From contig JASLGD010000100.1 of NCBI GenBank assembly GCA_030150305.1, positions 1 through 7,084 on the forward strand: 7,084 nucleotides of DNA. The letters are read 5' to 3'. The stretch comes from Caldimonas sp. GTDB taxonomy: Bacteria > Pseudomonadota > Gammaproteobacteria > Burkholderiales > Burkholderiaceae_C. The translations under genes and the position numbers were made by a program. Positions 1-5,378 of the stretch are shown here, piece after piece. The stretch's first letter is position 1. Each line of letters opens with the position of its first letter. The notes under the pieces are model-generated. The model saw only the letters and a program-made list of their open reading frames with translations, ran no database searches and was not told the DNA's origin.

Positions 1-460
1 GCACGTCGCGGCGATCACCGCCGGCCAGGTCGACGCCGTCTACACGCTCGAGCCGACCGGCACCGTCGGCCGCCTGAACGGCACGACGCGCGTCCTCGAG
101 GCCGGCGTCGTCGCCCATTACGTGCTCGGAGATCCGATGGCGCCGTGGCACGGCGGCTCGGCGAGCCTGACGACCGAGTTCCTGCGCAAGTACCCGGCCG
201 AAGCGAAGAAGTTCATCGCCGCGTATGCGCGCGGCATCGAGCTCGTGCGCACCAAGCCCGGCGAGGCGCGCCAGTTCCTGAAGGGCTACACGGCGATCGA
301 AGGGCCGCTCACCGCGGAGGTGCCGCTCGCTTCGTACATGCTCTTCAACGAATTCAAGGCGAGCGACGTCGCCTACTTCCAGAAGTTCTACGACCTGTTC
401 GCCGACAAGGGCGTGTTCGAGAAACGCGTCGTCGTCGAGCCGATGCTCTTCAAGGGGTGA
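1..460 (+). CDS. ABC importer solute-binding protein, NMT1/THI5-like (C-terminal part)
   Basis: This is the end of a gene that begins before the window. The first whole codon is at base 2, and 152 residues are visible before the TGA at 458-460. The visible part has the features of the second lobe of periplasmic binding proteins of the nitrate/sulfonate/taurine/pyrimidine-precursor group: a segment reading ITAGQVDAVYTLEPTG, in which a surface-exposed 'number of copies bound' region leads to a conserved E-P pair, then an aromatic-rich helix with the pattern F-(I)-A-A-Y-A-R-G. The family delivers small organic or inorganic anions, sulfonates or pyrimidines to a membrane permease. The ligand cannot be read from this fragment because most of the binding cleft is missing. 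The permease starts 5 bases after the stop and the ATPase follows, so the three form one importer operon. The SD-like AAGGGG for the permease lies in the last codons of this gene. Family assignment is fairly secure; substrate is unknown. Confidence 0.82.
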   Translation, partial: HVAAITAGQVDAVYTLEPTGTVGRLNGTTRVLEAGVVAHYVLGDPMAPWHGGSASLTTEFLRKYPAEAKKFIAAYARGIELVRTKPGEARQFLKGYTAIEGPLTAEVPLASYMLFNEFKASDVAYFQKFYDLFADKGVFEKRVVVEPMLFKG

Positions 461-465
461 GCGCC

Positions 466-1299
466 ATGGCAGACGCCTCTTCGTCGACGGTCGCCGCGGC
501 GCCGTGGCAGCCCGCCGCCGACGTCGCCCGGCCGGCGCCGCGGCGCTTCGCCTGGCAGCGGCTGCTGCCAGCGGTCGGGCCGCTGCTCCTGTTCGTCGCC
601 TGGGACCTCGTCGTGCGCGTCGGCTGGATCAAGCCGATCCTGCTGCCGCCGCCGTCGGCGACGATCGGCGCGCTCCTCACCGGCCTGGCCGGCGGCCCGT
701 TGCTCGTCGACTTCGCGGTCACCGTGCTGCGCACGCTCGAGGCGTTCGGCATCGCCGCGATCGTCGGCGTGCCGCTCGGCGTCCTCCTCGGCAGCAACGA
801 GAAAGCGTACCGCTCGGTCGAGTTCCTGATCGACTTCTTCCGCTCGACGCCGTCGTCGGCGCTGATCCCGCTGTTCCTGCTCATCTTCGGCGTCTCCGAC
901 GTCAACAAGGTCGCGATCGCCGCGTTCGGCGCCCTCCTCATCGTCGTCTTCAACAGCGCCTACGGCGTCATGAACGCGCGCAAGCAGCGCGTCATGGCGG
1001 CGCGCGTGATGGGGGCGACGCGCGGGCAGGTCTTTCGCGACGTCCTCGTCTGGGAGAGCCTGCAGCCGACGTTCGTCGGCCTGCGCTCGGCGGTGTCGAT
1101 GGCGCTCGTGATCGTGATCGTCGCCGAGATGTTCATCGGCTCCGACAGCGGCCTCGGCCACCGCATCATCGACGCCCAGCAGGTGCTCAACGTCAAGAGC
1201 ATGTACGCGTCGATCCTCGCCGCAGGCGCGCTCGGCTACGCGCTGAACGTCCTCTTCCTGCTGATCGAGCGCAGGATCGTGCACTGGAGCGGCCGATGA
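466..1299 (+). CDS. ABC importer permease, SsuC/TauC-like (BPD_transp_1)
   Basis: A 277-residue inner-membrane permease that would form the channel of the upstream importer. The first ~30 residues are a low-complexity, Ala/Pro-rich cytoplasmic tail. A first membrane segment lies at about 35-52, and the LPPPSAT motif (60-66) matches the L-P-x-P-x-x-T/V element typical of SsuC/TauC proteins. Further hydrophobic segments lie at about 92-109, 130-143, 149-166, 210-224 and 248-267. The cytoplasmic EAA loop that docks on the ATPase is at about 178-200 (AARVMGATRGQVFRDVLVW), with the invariant Gly at 183. The segment EMFIGSDSGLGHRI (221-234) matches the conserved E-M-x-x-x-x-x-G-L-G element. The ATG at 466 is preferred because SD-like AAGGGG (452-457) precedes it and because the frame further upstream runs through the binding-protein gene. 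Its stop overlaps the ATPase start as ATGA (1296-1299), indicating translational coupling. Length is normal for the family; substrate is not deducible. Confidence 0.9.
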   Translation: MADASSSTVAAAPWQPAADVARPAPRRFAWQRLLPAVGPLLLFVAWDLVVRVGWIKPILLPPPSATIGALLTGLAGGPLLVDFAVTVLRTLEAFGIAAIVGVPLGVLLGSNEKAYRSVEFLIDFFRSTPSSALIPLFLLIFGVSDVNKVAIAAFGALLIVVFNSAYGVMNARKQRVMAARVMGATRGQVFRDVLVWESLQPTFVGLRSAVSMALVIVIVAEMFIGSDSGLGHRIIDAQQVLNVKSMYASILAAGALGYALNVLFLLIERRIVHWSGR

Positions 1300-2120
1300 G
1301 CGGCGTCGTCGCCAACGCCGCCGTCGTCGCCGACGTGCCGGAGCGCCCCTTCGTGCCCGGCCCGACCGGCACGCACATCACGATCCGCGGCCTCACCAAG
1401 TACTTCGCCGGGTGGCCGCTCTACGAGGACTTCGACCTCGACATCCCGAAGGGCGCGATCGTCTCGGTGTTCGGCCCGAACGGCTGCGGCAAGTCGACGC
1501 TCATCAACATGATCGCCGGCCTCGTGCCGATCGACGACGGCCAGATCCTGTTCGACGGCAAGTCGCTCGCCGAGACCAAGATCGGCTACGTCTTCCAGAA
1601 CTACCGCGAGGCGCTCTTTCCCTGGATGCGCACGATCGACAACATCGCGTATCCGCTCAAGCTCGAAGGCAGATCGAAGGTCGAGGTCGATCGCCGCGTC
1701 GCCGAGCTCGTCGCCTCGTTCGACGTCAAGTTCGACCTGCGCCGCTATCCGTACGAGCTGTCGGGCGGCCAGCAACAGACGGCGTCGATCATGCGCGCGC
1801 TCGCGCCGTCGCCCGAGGTGCTCTTCCTCGACGAGCCGTTCTCCGCGCTCGACTTCGAGATGACGCTCTTCATCCGCGAGAAGCTGCAGGAGGTCTTCCT
1901 GCAGACGGCGACGACGATGCTGCTCGTCTCGCACGACCTCGAGGAGGCGGTCTACCTCGCCGACCAGGTGCTGCTGCTGACCAAGCGGCCGACGCGCATC
2001 GCCGAGATCCTGCGCTACGACGACCCGCGCCCGCGCACCGTGCAGACGCTCTCGGAGCCGAGCTTCGTGCAGACCAAGAAGAAGAGCCTGGAGATCTTCC
2101 AGCGCGAAGTGCGCCGCTGA
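1296..2120 (+). CDS. ABC importer ATPase, SsuB/TauB-like
   Basis: A 274-residue cytoplasmic nucleotide-binding subunit that powers the upstream importer as a homodimer. All catalytic elements are visible: Walker A GPNGCGKST (60-68), Q-loop Gln101 in the segment GYVFQNY, signature LSGGQQQ (155-161), Walker B EVLFLDEP (174-181) with Asp179 and catalytic Glu180, D-loop SALD (183-186) and switch His213 in VSHD. The first ~27 residues are a variable tail before the ABC domain begins at about residue 28. The residue after the signature glutamines is Thr162 rather than the common Arg, a change also seen in some NitT/TauT ATPases. The ATG at 1296 is supported by GGAG at 1286-1289 and by the 4-base overlap with the permease stop. 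It is a single ABC domain, unlike the roughly 500-residue double-domain ATPases that usually serve BMP-type importers, so it most likely belongs to the upstream permease and not to the downstream one. Confidence 0.93.
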   Translation: MSGVVANAAVVADVPERPFVPGPTGTHITIRGLTKYFAGWPLYEDFDLDIPKGAIVSVFGPNGCGKSTLINMIAGLVPIDDGQILFDGKSLAETKIGYVFQNYREALFPWMRTIDNIAYPLKLEGRSKVEVDRRVAELVASFDVKFDLRRYPYELSGGQQQTASIMRALAPSPEVLFLDEPFSALDFEMTLFIREKLQEVFLQTATTMLLVSHDLEEAVYLADQVLLLTKRPTRIAEILRYDDPRPRTVQTLSEPSFVQTKKKSLEIFQREVRR

Positions 2121-2200
2121 CCGGCGATGGACGAACCGTCGCTGCACGCCTGCGCGGGCGCGGTCGCCGCAGCACCGCGGCGCCGCGACGTGCCGCCGTC

Positions 2201-2920
2201 ATGAGCGCGGTCGCGCTCGCCGCGGCGGCGCTCGTGCCGGTCCGCGCCGGCAAGCTCGCCGAGCACGTCTATGCGTCGCTGAAGGCCGAGCTGCAGGACT
2301 TCCGCCTCGTCTCGGGCGACCGCTTCTCCGAAGCCGACCTCGCGCTGCGCCTCGGCGTCAGCCGCACGCCGGTGCGCGAGGCGCTGTTCCGGCTGCGCGA
2401 CGAGGGCTTCCTCGCGGTCGACGCCAAGATCGGCTGGTACGTGCTGCCGATCGACTTCGGCCGGCTCGAGCAGCTCTACGACCTTCGCCTCGTCGTCGAG
2501 CTGGCGAGCGTCGCGCGCGTGTGCGCGCGCGCCGACGTGCCGGCGGAGATCGAAGCGCTGAAGGCGGTCTGGCTGGTGGCGCCGTCGGAGCGGCTCGCCG
2601 ACACGCGCGCCGTCGGCGGCCACGACGAGGAGTTCCACGCCGCCCTCGTGCGCGCCACCGGCAATGCCGAGATGGCGCGCGTCCACTGGGACGTCACCGA
2701 GCGCATCCGCATCATCCGCCGGCTCGACTTCACGCGCGCGAGCCGCGTCGAGGCGACCTACGTCGAGCACGCGCGCATCCTGCGCGCCGTGCTGCAGAAG
2801 AAGAGCGAGCAGGCGCAGCTGCTGCTGAAGGCGCACATCGAGCAGAGCAAGGCCGAGGTGCGCAAGATCACGCTGCACACGCTCGCGTCCGCGCGCGAGC
2901 GCGCGGCGGCGACCGCCTAG
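2201..2920 (+). CDS. GntR-family transcriptional regulator, FCD (FadR-type) subclass
   Basis: A 239-residue DNA-binding regulator. The winged helix-turn-helix spans about residues 17-84, with the recognition region in SEADLALRLGVSRTPVREAL (43-62) followed by the FRLRDEGFL wing entry typical of GntR proteins. The C-terminal FCD ligand-sensing domain spans about 88-225. Its metal or ligand site looks intact: Asp94 in YDLR, His146 in the D-x-x-F-H motif, His190 in V-E-H-x-x-I-L, and His212. The 22-residue spacing of the last two histidines agrees with well-studied FCD proteins. Such proteins are usually ligand-released repressors of neighbouring catabolic or transport genes. The ATG at 2201 lies 80 bases after the ATPase stop and has no clear SD. 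An in-frame GTG at 2234 would remove the Ala-rich start, so the exact start is uncertain. A GntR-like palindrome (3054-3063) in front of the downstream operon makes that operon its likely target; this is inferred. Confidence 0.9.
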   Translation: MSAVALAAAALVPVRAGKLAEHVYASLKAELQDFRLVSGDRFSEADLALRLGVSRTPVREALFRLRDEGFLAVDAKIGWYVLPIDFGRLEQLYDLRLVVELASVARVCARADVPAEIEALKAVWLVAPSERLADTRAVGGHDEEFHAALVRATGNAEMARVHWDVTERIRIIRRLDFTRASRVEATYVEHARILRAVLQKKSEQAQLLLKAHIEQSKAEVRKITLHTLASARERAAATA

Positions 2921-2984
2921 TCGCCCACCGGACTGCGCCAATGGCATGCGTCGCCGCGCGTCGGGGCGTTCGCGCACCAAGAAG

Positions 2985-2998
2985 GCTTGCGCGCAAGC
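2985..2998. promoter_or_regulatory. 14-bp perfect palindrome, possible regulator-binding site
   Basis: GCTTGCGCGCAAGC is a perfect inverted repeat with no spacer, in the intergenic region between the GntR gene and the BMP operon. Its centre lies about 63 bases upstream of the start site predicted for the sigma-54 promoter at 3029-3044. It could bind a dimeric regulator, either the GntR protein or a sigma-54 activator. Its CGCG core makes chance symmetry more likely in DNA this GC-rich, so confidence is limited. The bound protein is unknown. Confidence 0.35.
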
Positions 2999-3028
2999 GT
3001 CAACGCCGCGCACCGCACCGAGGTTTCG

Positions 3029-3044
3029 TGGCATCGATCTTGCA
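3029..3044 (+). promoter_or_regulatory. Candidate sigma-54 (RpoN) promoter of the BMP/formamidase operon
   Basis: The sequence TGGCATCGATCTTGCA matches the sigma-54 consensus TGGCACG-N4-TTGCW at 10 of 12 defined positions. The GG (3030-3031, the -24 element) and GC (3042-3043, the -12 element) are separated by exactly 10 bases, as sigma-54 requires. Predicted transcription would start near 3055, giving a leader of about 62 bases before the BMP gene start at 3117. It lies in the only sizeable intergenic gap and points at the operon. A sigma-54 promoter needs an enhancer-binding activator (for example NtrC under nitrogen limitation). I see no clear activator site inside the window other than the nearby 14-bp palindrome, whose role is unknown. 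No convincing sigma-70 promoter competes for this place. Confidence 0.6.
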
Positions 3045-3053
3045 CTTGGGCAT

Positions 3054-3063
3054 CGGTATACCG
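3054..3063. promoter_or_regulatory. 10-bp palindrome CGGTATACCG, candidate GntR/FCD operator
   Basis: CGGTATACCG is a perfect palindrome centred on TATA, the kind of short GT-n-AC symmetric site used by many FadR/FCD-type GntR regulators (family operators often contain a core such as GTATAC). It covers about -1 to +9 relative to the start predicted from the sigma-54 promoter at 3029-3044, so a bound repressor would block initiation or promoter escape. The gene for a GntR/FCD protein ends 134 bases upstream. AT-containing symmetry of this type is uncommon in such GC-rich DNA. The assignment to this particular regulator is inference. Confidence 0.5.
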
Positions 3064-3105
3064 TCGCGTGCACCAAGCTCAGGCCGCGCGACACGTCCAC
3101 ACCAC

Positions 3106-3111
3106 GGAGGG
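3106..3111 (+). promoter_or_regulatory. Strong ribosome-binding site of the BMP gene
   Basis: GGAGGG ends 5 bases before the ATG at 3117 and is the strongest Shine-Dalgarno match in the window. It fixes the start of the binding protein, excluding the in-frame ATG at 2946, which would add a long Arg-rich non-homologous tail ahead of the signal peptide. It also excludes the out-of-frame ATG at 3112. Confidence 0.8.
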
Positions 3112-3116
3112 ATGCC

Positions 3117-4247
3117 ATGAACGATCGCCACGATGTCAGCCGCCGCCGCGCGCTCGCCCACCTTTCCGCGGGAACGCTCGCGACGCTGTCGCCGTGGGCG
3201 CTCGGTCCGGCGCTGGCGCAGGGCAAGCCGCTCACGATCGGCGTCATCTACGTCGGGCCGCGCGACGACTTCGGCTACAACCAGGCGCAGGCGCAGGCCG
3301 CCGCCGAGATCAAGAAGCTGCCCGGCATCAAGGTCGTCGAGGAGGAGAACGTCCCCGAGACGACGGCGGTGCAGAAGACGATGACCGGGATGATCCAGCA
3401 GGACGGTGCCAGCGTCCTGTTCCCGACGTCGTTCGGCTACTTCGATCCGCACGTCCTCGTCCTCGCGCCGAAGTTCCCCGAGGTCCGCTTCTCGCACTGC
3501 GGCGGCCTGTGGACCGAGAAGAACCCGAAGAACGCCGGCAGCTACTTCGGCTACGTCGAGGAGTGCCAGTACCTCAACGGCGTCGTCGCCGGCCACATGT
3601 CGAAGTCGAAGAAGCTCGGCTTCGTCGCCGCCAAGCCGATCCCGCAGGTGCTGAAGAACATCAACGCCTTCACGATGGGCGCGCGCTCGGTCGACCCGAC
3701 GATCACGACGACCGTCATCTTCACCGGCGAATGGTCGATGCCGGTCAAGGAGGCCGAGGCGACGAACAGCCTCGCCGACCAGGGCGTCGACGTCTTCACG
3801 ATGCACGTCGACGGCCCGAAGGTCGTCGTCGAGACCGCGGCCAAGCGCGGCAAGATGGTCTGCGGCTACCACGCGAGCCAGGCCAAGCTCGCACCCAACG
3901 CGTACCTCACCGGCGCCGAATGGAACTGGCTGACGGCGTACAAGACCGTGATCGACGCGGCGCGGGCCGGCAAGCCCCACCCCAACTTCCTGCGCGGCGG
4001 CCTCAAGGAGGGCTACGTCAAGATGTCGCCGTACGGCCCGATGGTGAGCGAGGCGGCGCGCAAGAACGCCGACGCCGTCAAGGCGAAGATGCTCGCCGAC
4101 CAGTTCGACATCTTCGCCGGCGGCACCAGCGGCCTCAAGGACAACAAGGGCCAGGTCGTCATCGCTCCGGGCAAGACGATGAAGCAGACCGACGTCGAGC
4201 TCGAGAAGATGAACTATCTCGTCGAAGGCGTCGTCGGCTCGGCGTGA
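3117..4247 (+). CDS. BMP-family ABC importer solute-binding protein (PnrA-like)
   Basis: A 376-residue periplasmic binding protein of the basic membrane protein (BMP/Med/PnrA) family. The N-terminus is an export signal with a twin-arginine-like start (SRRRAL, 8-13), a hydrophobic stretch (14-33) and a probable cleavage after ALA at 34; Tat export is plausible but the motif is imperfect. Family landmarks follow: GVIYVGPRDDFGYNQA (42-57), a region ending in NVPET (78-82), TSFGYFDP (104-111), FSHCGG (125-130), an area reading YLNGVVAGHMSKSKKLGFVA (152-171), INAFTMGARSVDP (182-194) and AYLTGAEWNW (262-271). Characterised members bind purine nucleosides or related compounds. Here the segment corresponding to the G-V-D-x-D-Q motif of nucleoside binders reads CGYHASQ (249-255), so a key Asp seems replaced by His252 and the ligand may differ. 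It is the first gene of an operon with two permeases and a formamidase, behind a candidate sigma-54 promoter. Family call is secure; ligand is unknown. Confidence 0.92.
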   Translation: MNDRHDVSRRRALAHLSAGTLATLSPWALGPALAQGKPLTIGVIYVGPRDDFGYNQAQAQAAAEIKKLPGIKVVEEENVPETTAVQKTMTGMIQQDGASVLFPTSFGYFDPHVLVLAPKFPEVRFSHCGGLWTEKNPKNAGSYFGYVEECQYLNGVVAGHMSKSKKLGFVAAKPIPQVLKNINAFTMGARSVDPTITTTVIFTGEWSMPVKEAEATNSLADQGVDVFTMHVDGPKVVVETAAKRGKMVCGYHASQAKLAPNAYLTGAEWNWLTAYKTVIDAARAGKPHPNFLRGGLKEGYVKMSPYGPMVSEAARKNADAVKAKMLADQFDIFAGGTSGLKDNKGQVVIAPGKTMKQTDVELEKMNYLVEGVVGSA

Positions 4248-4280
4248 CACATCGGCCGCGGGGCTTGCGGTTGCGATGAC

Positions 4281-5378
4281 GTGAAGGCGGTCGACGTCGG
4301 CCTCCCCGTCGCCGCGCTCGCGGCGGCGCTGCTGCTGTTCGGCGGCTTCGTCTGGCTCGGCGGCGCGAGCCCGATCGAGACGTGGGCGCTCCTGTTCCAG
4401 GGCGCGTTCGGCAGCTGGTTCTCCTGGCAGAACACGTTGCAGCGCGCCGCGCCGCTGATGCTGACCGCGCTCTGCGTCGCCCTGCCGGCGCGCGCCGGCC
4501 TGATCGTGATCGGCGGCGAAGGCGCCGTCGTCCTCGGCGGCCTGGCCGCGGCCGCGTTGCCGTACGCGGTGCCGCTGCCGGGCAACGTCGTCGGCACCGC
4601 GATCCTCTGCGCCTTCGGCATGGCGGTCGGCGCCGGCTGGATCGCGATCGCGGGCGCGCTGCGGCAGTACCGCGGCGTCAACGAGACGATCTCGAGCCTG
4701 CTCCTCGCCTACACCGCGATCGCGATCTTCAAGCAGCTCGTCGAAGGCCCGCTGCGCGATCCGAAGACGCTGAACAAGCCGTCGACGCGCTCGCTCGCCG
4801 AGGCGCTGCAGATCGGCGGCATGTTCGGCTCCGACGTCCACTGGGGGCTCGTGCTCGGCATCGTCGCCTGCATCGGCCTCGGCCTCTGGCTGGCGCTGAC
4901 GCCGGGCGGCTTCGCGCTGCGCGTCGTCGGCGGCAATCCGCGCGCGGCGCAGCTCGTCGGCCTGCCGGCGAACCGGCTGATCCTGCTCGCGTGCGCGCTC
5001 GGCGGCGCCTGCGCCGGGCTGGCCGGAGCCGTCGAGGTCGCTGCCGTGCACACCAACGCGAACGCGTCGCTGATCGCCGGCTACGGCTACGCCGGCATCC
5101 TCGTCGCGTTCATCGCGCGGCAGAGCCCGTTCGCGATCGTTCCGGTCGCGATCCTGTTCGGCGGCTTCGGCGCCGCCGGCAGCCTGCTGCAGCGGCGGCT
5201 CGGCCTGCCGGACGCGTCGGTGCAGGTGCTGCAGGGCATCGCCTTCGTCCTCATCCTCGCGAGCGAGGCGCTGCGCAGCGTCGACTGGTCGGCGCTGCGC
5301 GCTGCGCGCCCCGTGCCGGCGCCGGCGGTCGCGGGCATCGCACCGGCGACCGCGGTCTCGTCGACGAGCGACGCATGA
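4281..5378 (+). CDS. BMP-type ABC importer permease 1 (BPD_transp_2)
   Basis: A 365-residue inner-membrane permease, the larger of the two permeases that pair in BMP-type importers (YufP/NupP-like). Hydrophobic segments lie at about 7-27, 57-70, 73-97, 102-126, 138-150, 188-206, 232-255, 268-279, 284-300 and 316-330. Family motifs are ARAGLIVIGGEGAVV (70-84), RGVNETISSLLLAY (131-144), GGNPRAAQLVGL (217-228) and GYGYAGILVAFIARQSPFAI (267-286). In many relatives the first motif reads F-N-I-G-x-E-G; here the Asn position is Val76. The C-terminal ~30 residues are an Ala/Pro-rich tail. The start is GTG at 4281, 33 bases after the BMP stop. It is the only start codon in this frame after the preceding stop that keeps the first membrane segment, and no good SD precedes it, so translation may depend on coupling or be weak. 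The stop overlaps the next start as ATGA (5375-5378). Confidence 0.9.
   Translation: MKAVDVGLPVAALAAALLLFGGFVWLGGASPIETWALLFQGAFGSWFSWQNTLQRAAPLMLTALCVALPARAGLIVIGGEGAVVLGGLAAAALPYAVPLPGNVVGTAILCAFGMAVGAGWIAIAGALRQYRGVNETISSLLLAYTAIAIFKQLVEGPLRDPKTLNKPSTRSLAEALQIGGMFGSDVHWGLVLGIVACIGLGLWLALTPGGFALRVVGGNPRAAQLVGLPANRLILLACALGGACAGLAGAVEVAAVHTNANASLIAGYGYAGILVAFIARQSPFAIVPVAILFGGFGAAGSLLQRRLGLPDASVQVLQGIAFVLILASEALRSVDWSALRAARPVPAPAVAGIAPATAVSSTSDA

Noticed and set aside
145..465. Upstream in-frame ATG that would extend the first permease by 107 residues
   Set aside because: The extension runs through the binding-protein gene in another frame and reads as Arg/Ala-rich nonsense; the ATG at 466 has an SD and the right family length.
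504..1295. Upstream in-frame ATG that would extend the ATPase into the permease gene
   Set aside because: The extension is Arg-rich shadow sequence; the ATG at 1296 has GGAG in front and the ATGA overlap.
2159..2178. Hairpin CGCGGT/ACCGCG between the ATPase and GntR genes as a terminator
   Set aside because: The stem is 6 bp with a 9-base loop and no T-run follows; such pairs are frequent by chance at this GC content.
1412..2200. Long open frame in front of the GntR start
   Set aside because: It is the +1 shadow of the ATPase gene; GntR similarity begins only after the ATG at 2201.
2974..2988. NtrC-like site GCACC-N5-GG
   Set aside because: Only the left half matches the GCACC-N5-GGTGC pattern; the right half agrees at two of five bases.
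3040..3045. TTGCAC as a sigma-70 -35 box
   Set aside because: No acceptable -10 box lies 16-18 bases downstream (GTCGCG or similar), while the same bases fit the -12 element of a sigma-54 promoter.
3070..3077. GCACCAAG repeated at 2974-2981 and 3070-3077
   Set aside because: Eight bases is too short, and neighbouring bases do not extend the match; probably chance.
2946..3116. In-frame ATG upstream of the BMP gene adding 57 residues
   Set aside because: It would bury the signal peptide behind an Arg-rich tail; the strong GGAGGG site supports the ATG at 3117.
3000..5051. 683-codon open frame on the minus strand, antisense to the BMP and permease genes
   Set aside because: Its product is a run of Arg, Asp, Glu, Ala and Leu with no recognisable domain. 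It is the expected stop-poor shadow of GC-rich coding DNA, and the plus strand carries clear families here.
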